NCBI GenBank assembly: GCA_963775085.1 | Contig: CAVZHO010000002.1 | Span: 372,001-436,000, forward strand | Direction: 5' to 3' | Origin: JAAFIP01 sp963775085 | GTDB lineage: Bacteria; Pseudomonadota; Gammaproteobacteria; Burkholderiales; Burkholderiaceae_C | Length of the DNA: 64,000 nt | In this document: piece by piece, positions 54,001 through 60,754 of the stretch | Numbering within the stretch: the first letter of the stretch is position 1 | Layout: every line of letters begins with the position of its first letter | Program-made: the position numbers and the translations under genes | The notes under the pieces: model-generated | Told to the model about the DNA's origin: nothing | Database searches by the model: none | What the model saw: only the letters and a program-made list of their open reading frames with translations

Positions 54001-54225
54001 GCGCAGGCCATAGGGCAGCACCGCGGCAGAGGTCACCGAGCCGCCGCCGCTGATGATGTTGGCCAGGTCGGCCACACTGGACGAGCCGTCGTCCGCCGTG
54101 CCGACCACCCCATCCGGGCCGGCGGCAGTGGCGGCAGTGCTGCTCTGCTCAGCAAATTTGATTTGCTTGAGGATGAATTCGAGGTCGAGTTGAGTAACCG
54201 TAAAGTTGTACTGCGAGTTTGCCAT
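45001..54225 (-). CDS. Giant secreted haem peroxidase/cadherin-like/RTX protein
   Basis: 3074 residues. Residues ~60-1020 form an animal-type haem peroxidase: distal His in FGQFFDHGLDL (H302), FHSEHNRL (592-596) and proximal His in YRFGHSML (H709). The distal Arg expected before EHN is Ser592. An RTX block (GGxGxDxLxGG) covers ~1032-1208 and a short one ~1328-1356. A poly-Gly hinge lies near 1563-1583, followed by a dystroglycan-type cadherin-like domain and five VCBS/cadherin-like repeats (~1862-2355). An RTX block of 279-base tandem repeats spans ~2442-2976, then an M10/RTX-type C-terminus. There is no signal peptide, so type I secretion is likely, but no T1SS genes are adjacent. ATG 54225 has AAAGGGGA upstream; the longer frame is rejected. 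It resembles MopA-type Mn-oxidising peroxidases. Confidence 0.85.
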   Translation of the reverse strand: MANSQYNFTVTQLDLEFILKQIKFAEQSSTAATAAGPDGVVGTADDGSSSVADLANIISGGGSVTSAAVLPYGLRTVDGTWNNLLPGQERSGAADNIMPRLTELDLNTAQARPGGLFGPFGPPATGAITSYTQTSNAVYDNQPRVASNLISDQTANNPAAVAAALQMAGYTFAEITAEALIISGLNDTLQAAKNVLRAAAGAIVAAENAILGTTIPSSPTFGNPVTQAMLDAVTDAKAAYELLVAPTAAHAVAFDALQARLTLDGLTVSDNGTIAVLNQSPDIGLSPAFNSWMTIFGQFFDHGLDLVSKGGNGTVYVPLLPDDPLYVPGSATNFMVLTRATQVGAGPDGILGDNPTTAINEGADDLHDTINSTTPFVDQNQTYTSHPSHQVFLREYAMAGGQPVATGRLLHGTHGEGTWADVKTQARDMLGIQLVDMDVHNVPLLATDRYGEFIRGPNGFAQIVTTTGLVEANPADNGGLGTLLPGNTIRTDHAFLNDIAHGAAPGMYDSNPDPSPTAVTLVAKIGDADDLVGSQPNPHYNPNLPVGPNNSPVIEQAFNTYDNELLDRHFITGDGRGNENIGLTAVHTIFHSEHNRLVEDYKHTILQSGNLTLINEWLRSPLPTSTALPTTPAQVDAMVLALNTTNAWDGERLFQAGRFVTEMQYQHMVFEEFARAVQPGIDPFVFSNTPDIDPSIMAEFAHVVYRFGHSMLTEDITRINADMTTDDIGLIAAFLNPVEFDKNDSVSVETALGSIVRGMSRDTGNEIDEFVTEALRNNLVGLPLDLAVLNMARARDTGMPGFNAARAAFFEATGDSQLAPFNSWVAMVPELKNPTSIINFIAAYGTHSTILNATTLEGKRDAATLIVFGGEGAPADRQAFLNSTGGWTAANSGLNDVDFWIGGLAERKNEFGGMLGATFNYVFETQLEKLQNGDRFYYLSRTQGTNMLNELEANTFSKIVMRNSDLGDANSSHLSSLVFQTPDHILELDLTKQIGADPTEENPILALLYPKVIRDNPNTLGADTNYIKFTGGEHVVLGGSEGNDILLGGNGIDTLWGDGGNDRLDGGNEADQVHGGDGDDIITDLGTPVGGADFLHGDEGNDVISGGMGNDLVFGGGGSDFIIGGQDFFEVFAGRGDDFILGSAGPDVLMGNEGNDWIEGGDGLDGLAGENSELFFNSPIIGHDVLNGQGNDTDYDGESGDDIMIQGPGIQRSNGMFGFDWASHKGDTVAADSDLGIRFFPAQQVFTLRDRFDSVEGLSGWNLNDKLTGAALLAGAAGGLGAGPGNPVDESHLKAGNLALIDGFSTMLAAFGLNVSTADANRSVIDTTLGAEIIIGGGGSDLIKGNLGNDILDGDLWLNTRIRVTNNVSDANTQANEWFTVDSMNDIKARMLTGEINPGQLHIVRELLTSTTAATDVDTAVFNGARGDYTITGLTNGRLTDANGIVTVTYNPGGVPPITLVNEGTDTIRHFERLQFADQTIDISVASPNNNSVATGTIGISGLSNVGGILSPTDTGLLRVSSVNSTNSTTAPVLRDLDNAIIPTNTLGTISNSEVTFTWQAFNTGGVGGAGGGGGGGGGVPNPGGNWIDVGTGLTFTPTAAQVGLGLRVKATFNDADGVPETVFSTITGLTEHTNHLPTGAPVVDGNTIENGTLSVNLAGIADADGLPNANTYTYQWFSDGEAIGGATEATFTPDDPQVGHHISVEVSFTDLAANTGLVGITETVTSAATATTVTNVNDAPVLLDFGTDQVTNARDTFSFALPPAFILNDLGDVVQVPIFRDADTPFGDSLAYSVTVNGGPAPLWLSINSLTGTISGTPQDAQVGSYLIRIQATDESGAVASLNNTPTPLEFILTVASVNATPTLEAIAPVTIDEDAVGGASGAAVATDTDVLDVLTFSVGAAFGGVASIDPDTGVWNFTPDLNFNGTASFDLTVDDGTAGGNATATQTVEINVIPVNDAPTLAAIPAVTFDEGGSASGTTVGSDAADGNLILTYSAGSATSGTASVNASSGVWSYTPTNVNFNGTDSFTITVNDGSRTANATATQTVNVTVTAVNDAPVLAAAVDLTVAEDSGTTSTSTGAIDVDGNVLTYTTSVAAANGTASVAANGLWSYTPNANYNGSDSFTVNVFDGAVNVQQVVSVTVTSVNDQPTIAPTATVNIDEGATATGTAVGADAADNNTALTYSIGNGTSGSVTIDTNGDWSYTPTNANFNGSDSFTITVDDGSGAGNATNTQVVTVNVGAVNDAPVTGGDASASGSEDDTAINGQVPAASDVDGNALTYSVVGTTPDGVTLNPNGTFSVAPSAADQGLDDTESRVVTFDYVANDGALDSAPATVTVTINGVNDAPTGGVTISDDTPDLNQILSANNTLGDADGMGAVSYQWQSSADSGATFNNIAGATNANFLTTNAQVGQQLRVTASYSDGVGPLESVSSTATAAVGAFNIINGTEVNETLIGTSLRDRINGNGGNDIMSSGASDDELFGAAGNDILVGGLGADSLIGGAGNDIYGVDNVLDSVVELAGGGTADRIESTVSYSLALLDNVENLTLNGTGAINATGNAFANTLGGNAAANTLDGGNGDDILIGGLGADSLIGGAGNDIYGVDNALDSVTELAGGGTADRIDSSVSYSLALLDNVEHITLTGTAAINATGNAFANVMNGNAAANTLDGGAGNDILIGGLGADSLIGGLGNDIYGVDNVLDSVVELAGGGTADRIESTVSYSLALLDNVENITLNGTAAINATGNAFANTLGGNAAANTLDGGNGDDILIGGLGADSLIGGAGNDIYGVDNALDSVVELTGGGTADRVDSSISYSLALLDNVEHLTLTGTAAINATGNAFANVMNGNAAANTLDGGAGDDILIGGLGADSLIGGLGNDIYRVDNALDSVVELAGGGTADRIESSVSYSLALLDNVENLALSGTAAINATGNAFANTLTGNAAANTLDGGDGNDFLTGGLGVDNLTGGIGIDRFILNTLAESGVGAGLRDIIADFVNATDRIQLTAIDANTTTVANEAFAFIGNAAFGSVAGQLRYFADGANTVMEGDVNGDGVADFQLQLTGNHTMLAADFLL
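45340..46765 (-). repeat. 279-base coding tandem repeats in RTX region
   Basis: Five units of exactly 279 bases (93 residues); equivalent positions fall at 45587, 45866, 46145, 46424 and 46703. Units alternate between type A (VENLTLNGT .. FANTLGGN) and type B (VEHITLTGT .. FANVMNGN), giving a 558-base higher-order period. Each unit has RTX nonapeptides followed by a 'TADRIESTVSYSLALLDNVE' spacer. DNA identity between units is very high. Confidence 0.9.
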
Positions 54226-55238
54226 GGTAGTTCCCCTTTGAAAAAACGTGGCCTGGTCGGTGGGCTGCTTAAAGTTCACATCGGCAAGGTCGAAATAAAG
54301 AGGGGCGGCAACCAACAAACAGCATTTGCGCACGGGGTGCCTTGGTGTTGTTTCAAAGCTGCCGCCCTTGGAACGTATTTTTTGGGTATCTGCGCGGAGC
54401 GGCAATACGCTGAAAAACTACCTACTTCTTGTTAGTTTTCCCATCGAAGTTGCGGGTTATCTGCTGATAATTTAGTTAACAATCATTGGTAGACGCTGTT
54501 TTTTGAGCCTACTCGTAGCCTAAAAATCGAATGATCGAAGCGGTATTTGACGGGTAGTGTTAAATTGCAATTATTGTATTTGTTTGTAAAATTTAGTTTT
54601 CTTTTGATTGAGGGGTTCATCACGGAGTTTGATCTATTGCGCTATTCGAAATAGCGTGAGGGTGCGATGAATTTTTGCATTGAGAGGTGATTGGTGCAGA
54701 GGTATGGCACCACTTCGTTTTTTCATAAAAAGTTTTTGTAAAAACGGTTATAGCCGCATAAAACAGGACATATGTTGCTATTTTATTAATAGCAAATTGA
54801 TTGCAATTACCAACCAATGTTGCGTTGGAGCGGCATTGCGCGCAGCGTCCTGGAATGAAGTCAGCACGTTGATGCTTGTCAAATGCGATGTCGCTTTTGA
54901 TGGAGTTACATGTGGCGCGTTCGTGTGTCGAGGCATTAAAAAATTTCATCAATATGCATTAATTCACGAAACTTTTTGAACAATGTTGAAAATATGATTG
55001 ACTTTTTTATAAATTTATAATTTTAAAGTCGTTAAACGCTTGCGCACCCTTTCTGTCCAACAGATGAAGGCCGCTGTCCTTCAAGGACTCTTATCCGCCA
55101 TGCAGGGGGTGCCGGCGATCAGCCAAGCCTTGCCTACGGCAGCGCTGTGGTTTGGGGATGTGCCGGGGTGCGCCAATACCAGTGGCGGTATTGGGCGTGC
55201 CTGGCCGGCTCAGGGTGCGGGCGTAGCACGCCGCAAAT
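54226..55238. other. 1-kb gene-free region before the peroxidase gene
   Basis: Separates SCO1 from the giant peroxidase gene, both read leftward. The central 500 bases are markedly AT-rich; the open frames there (54620-54979 on both strands) have no recognisable content. The part next to SCO1 is GC-rich and holds a GGCGTGC/GCACGCC inverted repeat (about 55195-55235). A long promoter/leader region for the peroxidase is the simplest reading. Confidence 0.5.
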
Positions 55239-55862
55239 TCAAGTTTGCAAGATGGCGCGTGCAATCTGCCCGGGCTTGCTCAGTGCGGGCATCATGAACC
55301 AGCGGTCGTACTTTTCGTTGCCTATGCGCAACATGCCGGTGTGGTTGGCCAGGTCGGCATCCAGCGTGGGGTCGGAGTTGTAAAAGCCCAACTTGCGGCG
55401 AATGAGATCCATCTCGGCGGGTTTGCCGGTGATGAAGGTCCAGCCGGGGCCGATCTCGTAGCGTTTGACGTAGTCTTTCAGGGCGCTGGGGGTGTCAAAC
55501 TGGGGCTGCAAGGTCATGGAGACCATAAAGACGTCTCGGCCCAGGCGTTTGCCCAAGGCATCCTGTACGACGCGCAGGTTGGCGGTGTTGCCGGGACAGA
55601 TGCCGGTGCACACCGAGTACATCATGTTGAAGACGACCACCTTGCCTTGCACGATGTCGTCGTAAAAACGCAGGTTTTTGCCCTCATGGGTTTGCACCAG
55701 CACGTTGGGGAAGTAGTCGGCACGCGGTCCGGCATGGGCCATCTGTACGGCGCTAGTGGAGGCCAGCACGGGGGCCAGGGCGGCACCGCCCATCCATTTG
55801 AGCCAGTCGCGCTTGGTATTGCCCTGCAGTTGCGTTGGGCTTGGGGTGTGAGTGAGGTTCAT
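55239..55862 (-). CDS. SCO1/SenC-family copper chaperone
   Basis: 207 residues with an N-terminal hydrophobic export segment (WMGGAALAPVLASTSAVQMAHAG). The thioredoxin-like fold shows the copper motif VCTGICP (Cys85, Cys89) and the distal copper ligand His174 in ANHTGML. SCO proteins deliver copper to oxidases or act as thiol reductases. It starts 41 bases after the stop of the multicopper oxidase, so it probably metallates that enzyme rather than cytochrome oxidase, whose genes are absent here. The sequence around the signal lacks a lipobox Cys. Confidence 0.88.
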   Translation of the reverse strand: MNLTHTPSPTQLQGNTKRDWLKWMGGAALAPVLASTSAVQMAHAGPRADYFPNVLVQTHEGKNLRFYDDIVQGKVVVFNMMYSVCTGICPGNTANLRVVQDALGKRLGRDVFMVSMTLQPQFDTPSALKDYVKRYEIGPGWTFITGKPAEMDLIRRKLGFYNSDPTLDADLANHTGMLRIGNEKYDRWFMMPALSKPGQIARAILQT

Positions 55863-55903
55863 GGTGATTCTCCTGATATGGATTTGACTTGATGGTGGGT
55901 GTT

Positions 55904-57658
55904 TTAAACCACGTCAAAACGAACCATCATCGCGTGGTCTTCGTGGGTCAGGTTATGGCAGTGCATCATGTACTTGCCAGTGAACTCCCTGAACTGGATG
56001 AGTATGTCAATGGTGTCGCCTGGGCCGAGCACAAAGACATCTTTGCGGCCCGCCTCATGCGGCGCGGGGGGCGCACCGTTGCGGTTGAGAATGCGGCCCT
56101 CCTCAAGATGGATGTGCACCGGGTGGCTCCAGTTGCCGCTGCCGCGCAGCCGCCAGACCTCAGGGGTGCCGCGCTGGATGGTGGCGACCGGGGTGTTGAC
56201 GTCAAAGATCTGGCCGTTGACGGTCCAGACGTTATTGGTTTTGTCAAACTGAAAGGTTCGTACGGGCGCGGCAGCCACGACGGCCGGATCGATCGGAGGC
56301 AAGGCGCGCAGGGTTGCGGGCACACGGCTGTTGTCGCGCACGGGCGGCAGGCCGCCCACGTCAAAGCGCATGATCTGCACGCCCGGGGAGGTGAGCAGGC
56401 CGTTGATGTCGCGCGGGTTGGCGGCCGGGTCGGGCCCCTGGCCGTTGGTCTGCACCAGGCGGTTGACCAGGTAGAGCTTGGTGCCGGGCAGGTATCTGGA
56501 GAAGTCCACCACGATGTCGGCCCGTTCGGCTACGCCCAGGCTGACGTTTTTCATGGTCAAGGGCGCGGGCAGCAGGTTGCCGTCGTTGGCAATGTAGGTA
56601 AAGGGCTGGTTGATACCCATGCTGCTAACGAGGTACATCTCGTAGAAGCGCGCTGGCCCGCCATCGAGCATGCGAAAGCGGTACTTGCGCCGCTCGACGT
56701 TGAAGAAGGGCTGAATCTTGCCGTTGACGCAAAACTTGTTGCCCAGTATGCCGTTGGCCTCAAACTGGTTAAAGCCGACATAGCCGCCCGAGTCAAACAC
56801 CTTGTCCTGGAAGACCAGCGGAATATCGTACTTGCCAACGCCACTGGGCAGGCGCAGGGCGGCGGGGTTGGGGTCGTTCTCGTTGCCCGAGTCCAAGTCG
56901 TCGAACAGCAGGTAAAACCCCTGCAGGCCTCGGTAGACATTGGGCCCGGTGAAATCCAGGCGGTGGTCGTGGTACCACAGGGTGCCCAAGGCCTCGCGCG
57001 GGTCGCCGTCGGTGGCGGCGTAGGCTGGGTCGTCAAAGCCAGCGTAGGCGTTGGGGTAGTGGTGGTCTTTGTAGACGCCCGGCCCAGTCAGGGTGGGGCC
57101 CCATTTGGTGGCGCTGTAATAGTCGCCGGTGAAACCGTCGCTTTCGGAGGCGCAGTGCAGGTTGTGCAAGTGGGTGCTGAATTCGGGTGAGCCGTAGCCG
57201 ACGCTGTTGGCGGGCACTTTGTTGATGATGCGCACCGTGATGGGCTTGCCATAGCGCGCCACATAGGTAGGGCCCGGCACGATGCCGTCGTACCCCCAGA
57301 TAGTTTGGGTGGGCAGCTCGGGGTGGTAGGAGTGCTGCCCGGGCTGAATGGTCATGGAGTAGAACTCCTGCGAGGGAAATTCGGCCTCACGCTGGTGCGC
57401 GGCCCGGCCGCATTCGCCGGCCAGGCGGTTGGCGGTGATGCGGGGGGCCGGCACGAGGGCGGCCACCGGCAGCTTGGGGCTGTACACCGGCAAGGGCACG
57501 ATCCAGGGGGTGGTGAAGGGCCCACCGGCCAACTGCGCGTGCGCGGTGGGGGCAAGCTTGGGGCTGGCCAGCAGGCCGCTAGCCGCAGTGGCCGCCCCGA
57601 GCTGGATGGATTGCCTGCGGCTGAGGGCGGGCAGGCGGCTTTGGTTAGACTGTGTCAT
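55904..57658 (-). CDS. Tat-exported multicopper oxidase (CotA/bilirubin oxidase type)
   Basis: 584 residues, three cupredoxin domains. A Tat signal (LSRRQSIQLGAATAASGLLA) heads the protein. The four copper motifs are all present: HLHNLH (near 163), LWYHDHRLDF (near 230), HPVHIHLEEG (near 510) and MMHCHNLTHEDHAMM (near 567-580) with the type 1 Cys and an axial Met. Such enzymes oxidise phenols, bilirubin or metal ions (Cu(I), Mn(II), Fe(II)) with reduction of O2 to water. The gene heads a two-gene operon with the SCO1 chaperone and is followed on the same strand by the giant peroxidase. A Mn(II) or phenolic substrate is inference from context. Confidence 0.92.
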   Translation of the reverse strand: MTQSNQSRLPALSRRQSIQLGAATAASGLLASPKLAPTAHAQLAGGPFTTPWIVPLPVYSPKLPVAALVPAPRITANRLAGECGRAAHQREAEFPSQEFYSMTIQPGQHSYHPELPTQTIWGYDGIVPGPTYVARYGKPITVRIINKVPANSVGYGSPEFSTHLHNLHCASESDGFTGDYYSATKWGPTLTGPGVYKDHHYPNAYAGFDDPAYAATDGDPREALGTLWYHDHRLDFTGPNVYRGLQGFYLLFDDLDSGNENDPNPAALRLPSGVGKYDIPLVFQDKVFDSGGYVGFNQFEANGILGNKFCVNGKIQPFFNVERRKYRFRMLDGGPARFYEMYLVSSMGINQPFTYIANDGNLLPAPLTMKNVSLGVAERADIVVDFSRYLPGTKLYLVNRLVQTNGQGPDPAANPRDINGLLTSPGVQIMRFDVGGLPPVRDNSRVPATLRALPPIDPAVVAAAPVRTFQFDKTNNVWTVNGQIFDVNTPVATIQRGTPEVWRLRGSGNWSHPVHIHLEEGRILNRNGAPPAPHEAGRKDVFVLGPGDTIDILIQFREFTGKYMMHCHNLTHEDHAMMVRFDVV

Positions 57659-58294
57659 GGCACTTCTCCTGTGTTGCGTTGGGCTGGGGCAGCCCCTGAA
57701 GCTTGTAACGGAGGGAATCCCCGCAGTAAGCTGCTTGGAGTCAGTGTCTGGCTAAAAATAGGGAGCGGCAATACCTTGAATGGCTACCTACTTTTAGCTA
57801 CTTTTTGGGCTGTTGAACAATAAGCCTTTATTGGAAATAAGGCTTTCTTTATCGTCGTTCACAGGGAAATGCGATGCTTGTCCCAGGGGGGCAAAAAACC
57901 AGTTAGACAGTTTTTCGGGTAGGTATAAATTAGTTACTAATTGAAACTTAAGTAATTATTTGAAAAAAAATTAATAGTTTTTTTGCATTGCCGTTGAAAA
58001 AAAGGCAATGCGGTAGATGCCGTGGTCGACGGGCTGGAGCAACCCAAGGCAAGCATGCGGAATAAAACACGTTACTGGAAAAGGAGGTGCTCGGACATGT
58101 GAGGGATTGCAGTAAATGGCATCTGAAGGCCTACGGCTATCAGTATTAGCGAAAAATCGCCATTAATGTGGAGGAAGTCATGCAGGCGGCGTTGCAAAAT
58201 AAACACAAACACTAAACCACTGGAGCGGTGCAGCTTGGTTGGTGTTACTATTCGTTTATCTCTAACCCGTTTTATTTTTTTTGGAGTAATGATC
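57659..58294. other. 636-base divergent intergenic region
   Basis: Separates the leftward multicopper oxidase from the rightward YjbE-like gene. It contains an AT-rich core (about 57925-57985) and an inverted repeat GCATTGCC/GGCAATGC (57985-57992 and 58004-58011). A 12-codon frame (58180-58215) follows a GGAGGAA ribosome-like site and could be a leader peptide. No long gene is supported. Confidence 0.45.
57985..58011. promoter_or_regulatory. 8-base inverted repeat in AT-rich promoter region
   Basis: GCATTGCC, 11-base A-rich loop, GGCAATGC. It is flanked by T- and A-runs but lacks a T-tract after either arm, so an operator is more likely than a terminator. It lies about 330 bases upstream of the multicopper oxidase start and 280 upstream of the YjbE-like start. 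Confidence 0.35.
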
Positions 58295-58474
58295 ATGATG
58301 AAGAAATCTCTCGCCGCTTTGGCTCTTGCTGCAGCAATGTCCAGTGGTGTTCAGGCTCAGCCAGCTGGCGGTGCAGGACTTGATACCCTTTCCACCGGTG
58401 CTAAGGTCGCAATTGCATTTGTTGCCGCAATTGTCATTGGTGCAGCCTCATCCTCGAGCACTTCACACAACTAA
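58295..58474 (+). CDS. YjbE/GfcA-like small exported protein
   Basis: 59 residues. MMKKSLAALALAAAMSSGVQAQ is a signal peptide; the mature part is Gly/Ala-rich with a hydrophobic stretch (VAIAFVAAIVIGAA) and a Ser/Thr tail (SSSSTSHN). In size, composition and position before yjbH it parallels YjbE and GfcA, the first genes of E. coli exopolysaccharide operons. The ATG at 58295 has GGAG 8 bases upstream; ATGs at 58289 and 58298 fit less well. A strong terminator follows the stop. Confidence 0.65.
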   Translation: MMKKSLAALALAAAMSSGVQAQPAGGAGLDTLSTGAKVAIAFVAAIVIGAASSSSTSHN

Positions 58475-58513
58475 TTGTCTCTATGGATGCTTTGTATCCA
58501 ACGCATTCGGTTT

Positions 58514-58547
58514 AAAAAAGGTGGCTTGGCCACCTTTTTTTATTTTT
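58514..58547 (+). terminator. Strong intrinsic terminator abutting yjbH
   Basis: AAAAAAGGTGGC, loop TTG, GCCACCTTTTTT (perfect 12-base arms, 514-525 and 529-540 of the 58 kb block), followed by further T/A. It lies between the YjbE-like stop and the yjbH start (58559). yjbH is therefore reached only by read-through or regulated attenuation unless a promoter overlaps it. Confidence 0.88.
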
Positions 58548-58558
58548 ATAAGTGGTTT

Positions 58559-60754
58559 ATGAAGAAGTCGTCATTGCTACGTGGCTCAGTGCCAGATTCC
58601 CGCCAGCTCAAACCATGGTTGGTATTGAGCCTCAGCACACTGGCTAGCATGGCTGCCTATGCGCAGCAAAATTATGCGGGCTCGACCGGTTATATCAATA
58701 CCCAATCGGCCATGATGCGGCCAGATGGCACTATGGCCATAGGCGTTTCGCACGCCAGTCCGTACACGACTCTGTTTGTCTCCGCGCAGGCTCTACCTTG
58801 GCTGGAGGTGTCGGGGCGTTACCAGCAAACGGGCGGGGTGCCAGCATTTACGAACACGCCAGGGGCTAACTACGGTAGCTATAAAGACAAATCTTTTGCA
58901 GGCAAAGCCCAGTTGCTGCCTGAGGGGGGGCTTGGGTTGGCAGGGATGCCCGCAGTGGCGTTGGGGATGGAAGACATCGGTGTGGGCACGCAGGTTTTTG
59001 CCAGTGTCTACGGTGTCGCCAGCAAAACCCTTCCATTGGCTGGGGGCCAGCTTGAAGCCTCGCTGGGTTATGGCAGCAAACGCATTGCCGGGGCCTTTGG
59101 TGGCATGCGCTATTCGCATACCGCCGTGCCGGGCTGGGCCGTGGTGGCAGATTACGATCGCATTAACTTCAAGAACGACGTAGGCGCTGCGCTGGTGGGC
59201 CTGGACAAACGCCCCATTGGCCGCTTTAATGCCGCGCTGGAATATGCTTCGCCCAGCGGATGGGCGCTGCAGATGGGTATGCGTGATGGCAAGCCATCGG
59301 TGAATGCCTCGCTGCAAGTGCCGTTTGGCAGCCGCAGTTTGGTGCCTAAAACGCAGGAGCCTGCACCCTATATTAGTTTTTCACCCCGACCGGATGCGTC
59401 GCAGTGGCGTGCGGGCGAAGAGCCCCTGCGCAGCGCCTTGGTGGCCTTGCACCGCGATGGTTTTCGCAATGTGCGGACAGCGTATGCCGAACAGACGCTA
59501 CGGGTATCGTTAAGTGACAACCGCTTTATCAGCACCAGCCAGGCCGCAGGACGCGCGATGCGGGTTTTGTTGGCGCACAGCCCGCAACAGGCGCAGCGCC
59601 TGGAGGTGACCGTTCTGGTGCAGGGGATGCCGACGGTGCACTATACGGCTAACGATCTTGAAATGCTGCAGCGCTATTTCAATGGTGCCGTATCACTACA
59701 GGCCCTGAGCGGGAGTTTGCAGGTGCGGGCAGCGGACCAGCGAGATGAGGTGGGCCAGTCGGACATGCAGGGATTGCTGCAATCACTGGCGGACAGCCAG
59801 GCGCTGGCGGGCGGTGCTGACGGTGTGAACACCGGTGTCGCCTATGACCAGCGCCTAAGCGGTGAGACGTTGGCGGGCCACACCTGGGCGGTAGCACCCT
59901 CACTGGAAGTGTTTTTTAACGATCCGAGCGGAGCGTTCAAGGCGGCTTTGGGCGTTGAGGGCGCGGGGCATGTGCAATTGGGCCAAGGCCTGGCGCTGGA
60001 TGCCAATGCCACGGTGCGTCTGGTGGAAAACATCACGGATGTCACTCAGCCGTCTAACTCGTTGTTGCCCCACGTGCGCACGGATGTGGCGGAGTATTTT
60101 CGCGGCAGCCGTGTCAAACTCAATCGCTTGGTGCTGAACCAGTATTGGCAACCGGCCTCCCAACTGTATGCGCGGGCCTCGGCGGGGCTGTATGAGACGA
60201 TGTTTGCCGGTGCAGGTGGACAACTGATGTATGTGCCCCGAGGTGCTGGCTGGACAGCCGACCTGGCCGTAGACTACTTGGCACAGCGCGATTTTGCCAA
60301 TGCCTTCAAACTGCGCGATTACCGGGTGCTGACTGGGCTGGCCTCTGCCCATGTGGAGTTGCCCTACGACATCACTGGCACGGTGCGGGCAGGGCGTTTT
60401 CTGGCCAAGGATACTGGTGCGCGCTTTGAATTCAAACGTGAGCTGGCCTCGGGCGTGCAAATGGGACTGTGGTTTTCGCTCACCAATGGCCGCGATACGA
60501 CCAATCCTGGCTCTGTAGCGCAACCTTACCGGGATAAAGGCATTTTTCTGAATGTCCCTTTTGATGTGATCTCTGGCACGCATACCCGCCGGGTGATCAA
60601 TGCCGCCATTGCCCCATGGACGCGGGACGTGGGGCAAATGGTGAAATCACCGGGTGATCTGCGCAATTTACTCGAGCGTGGCATGTTGCGCACACTGCAA
60701 AAGCCGCAAGCCCTGACCGGTTTTGGCGGTGTGGATGGAGAGGAAAAGCCATGA
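58559..60754 (+). CDS. yjbH: YjbH/GfcD-family outer-membrane exopolysaccharide protein
   Basis: 731 residues. After a signal peptide (LVLSLSTLASMAAYAQQ) the protein matches the YjbH family: 'YAGSTGYINTQSAMMRPDGTMAIGVSHASPY', 'TLFVSAQALPWLEVSGRYQQTGGVP', 'DKSFAGKAQLLPEGG' and 'VALGMEDIGVGT'. Long stretches alternate as beta-strands of an outer-membrane barrel, and the C-terminal half has a second barrel-like region (QMGLWFSLTNGRDTTNPGS). YjbH proteins act in export of a colanic-acid-unlike exopolysaccharide. The start is placed at the ATG 18 bases after the terminator; the longer upstream frame crosses the terminator and is rejected. YjbF- and YjbG-like genes are missing. Confidence 0.85.
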   Translation: MKKSSLLRGSVPDSRQLKPWLVLSLSTLASMAAYAQQNYAGSTGYINTQSAMMRPDGTMAIGVSHASPYTTLFVSAQALPWLEVSGRYQQTGGVPAFTNTPGANYGSYKDKSFAGKAQLLPEGGLGLAGMPAVALGMEDIGVGTQVFASVYGVASKTLPLAGGQLEASLGYGSKRIAGAFGGMRYSHTAVPGWAVVADYDRINFKNDVGAALVGLDKRPIGRFNAALEYASPSGWALQMGMRDGKPSVNASLQVPFGSRSLVPKTQEPAPYISFSPRPDASQWRAGEEPLRSALVALHRDGFRNVRTAYAEQTLRVSLSDNRFISTSQAAGRAMRVLLAHSPQQAQRLEVTVLVQGMPTVHYTANDLEMLQRYFNGAVSLQALSGSLQVRAADQRDEVGQSDMQGLLQSLADSQALAGGADGVNTGVAYDQRLSGETLAGHTWAVAPSLEVFFNDPSGAFKAALGVEGAGHVQLGQGLALDANATVRLVENITDVTQPSNSLLPHVRTDVAEYFRGSRVKLNRLVLNQYWQPASQLYARASAGLYETMFAGAGGQLMYVPRGAGWTADLAVDYLAQRDFANAFKLRDYRVLTGLASAHVELPYDITGTVRAGRFLAKDTGARFEFKRELASGVQMGLWFSLTNGRDTTNPGSVAQPYRDKGIFLNVPFDVISGTHTRRVINAAIAPWTRDVGQMVKSPGDLRNLLERGMLRTLQKPQALTGFGGVDGEEKP

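Noticed and set aside
45001..54405. Longer start of the giant peroxidase at 54405
   Set aside because: The extra 60 residues are unlike the family, and the ATG at 54225 has a good ribosome site and the typical MANSQYNFT start.
54620..54979. Overlapping ~100-codon frames on both strands in the 1-kb gap
   Set aside because: Both have atypical composition, neither has a ribosome site, and they are mutual shadows in AT-rich DNA.
55889..57190. 433-codon open frame on the plus strand over the multicopper oxidase
   Set aside because: It is antisense to a gene with all four copper motifs; the translation is Val/Gly/Asp-rich and matches no family.
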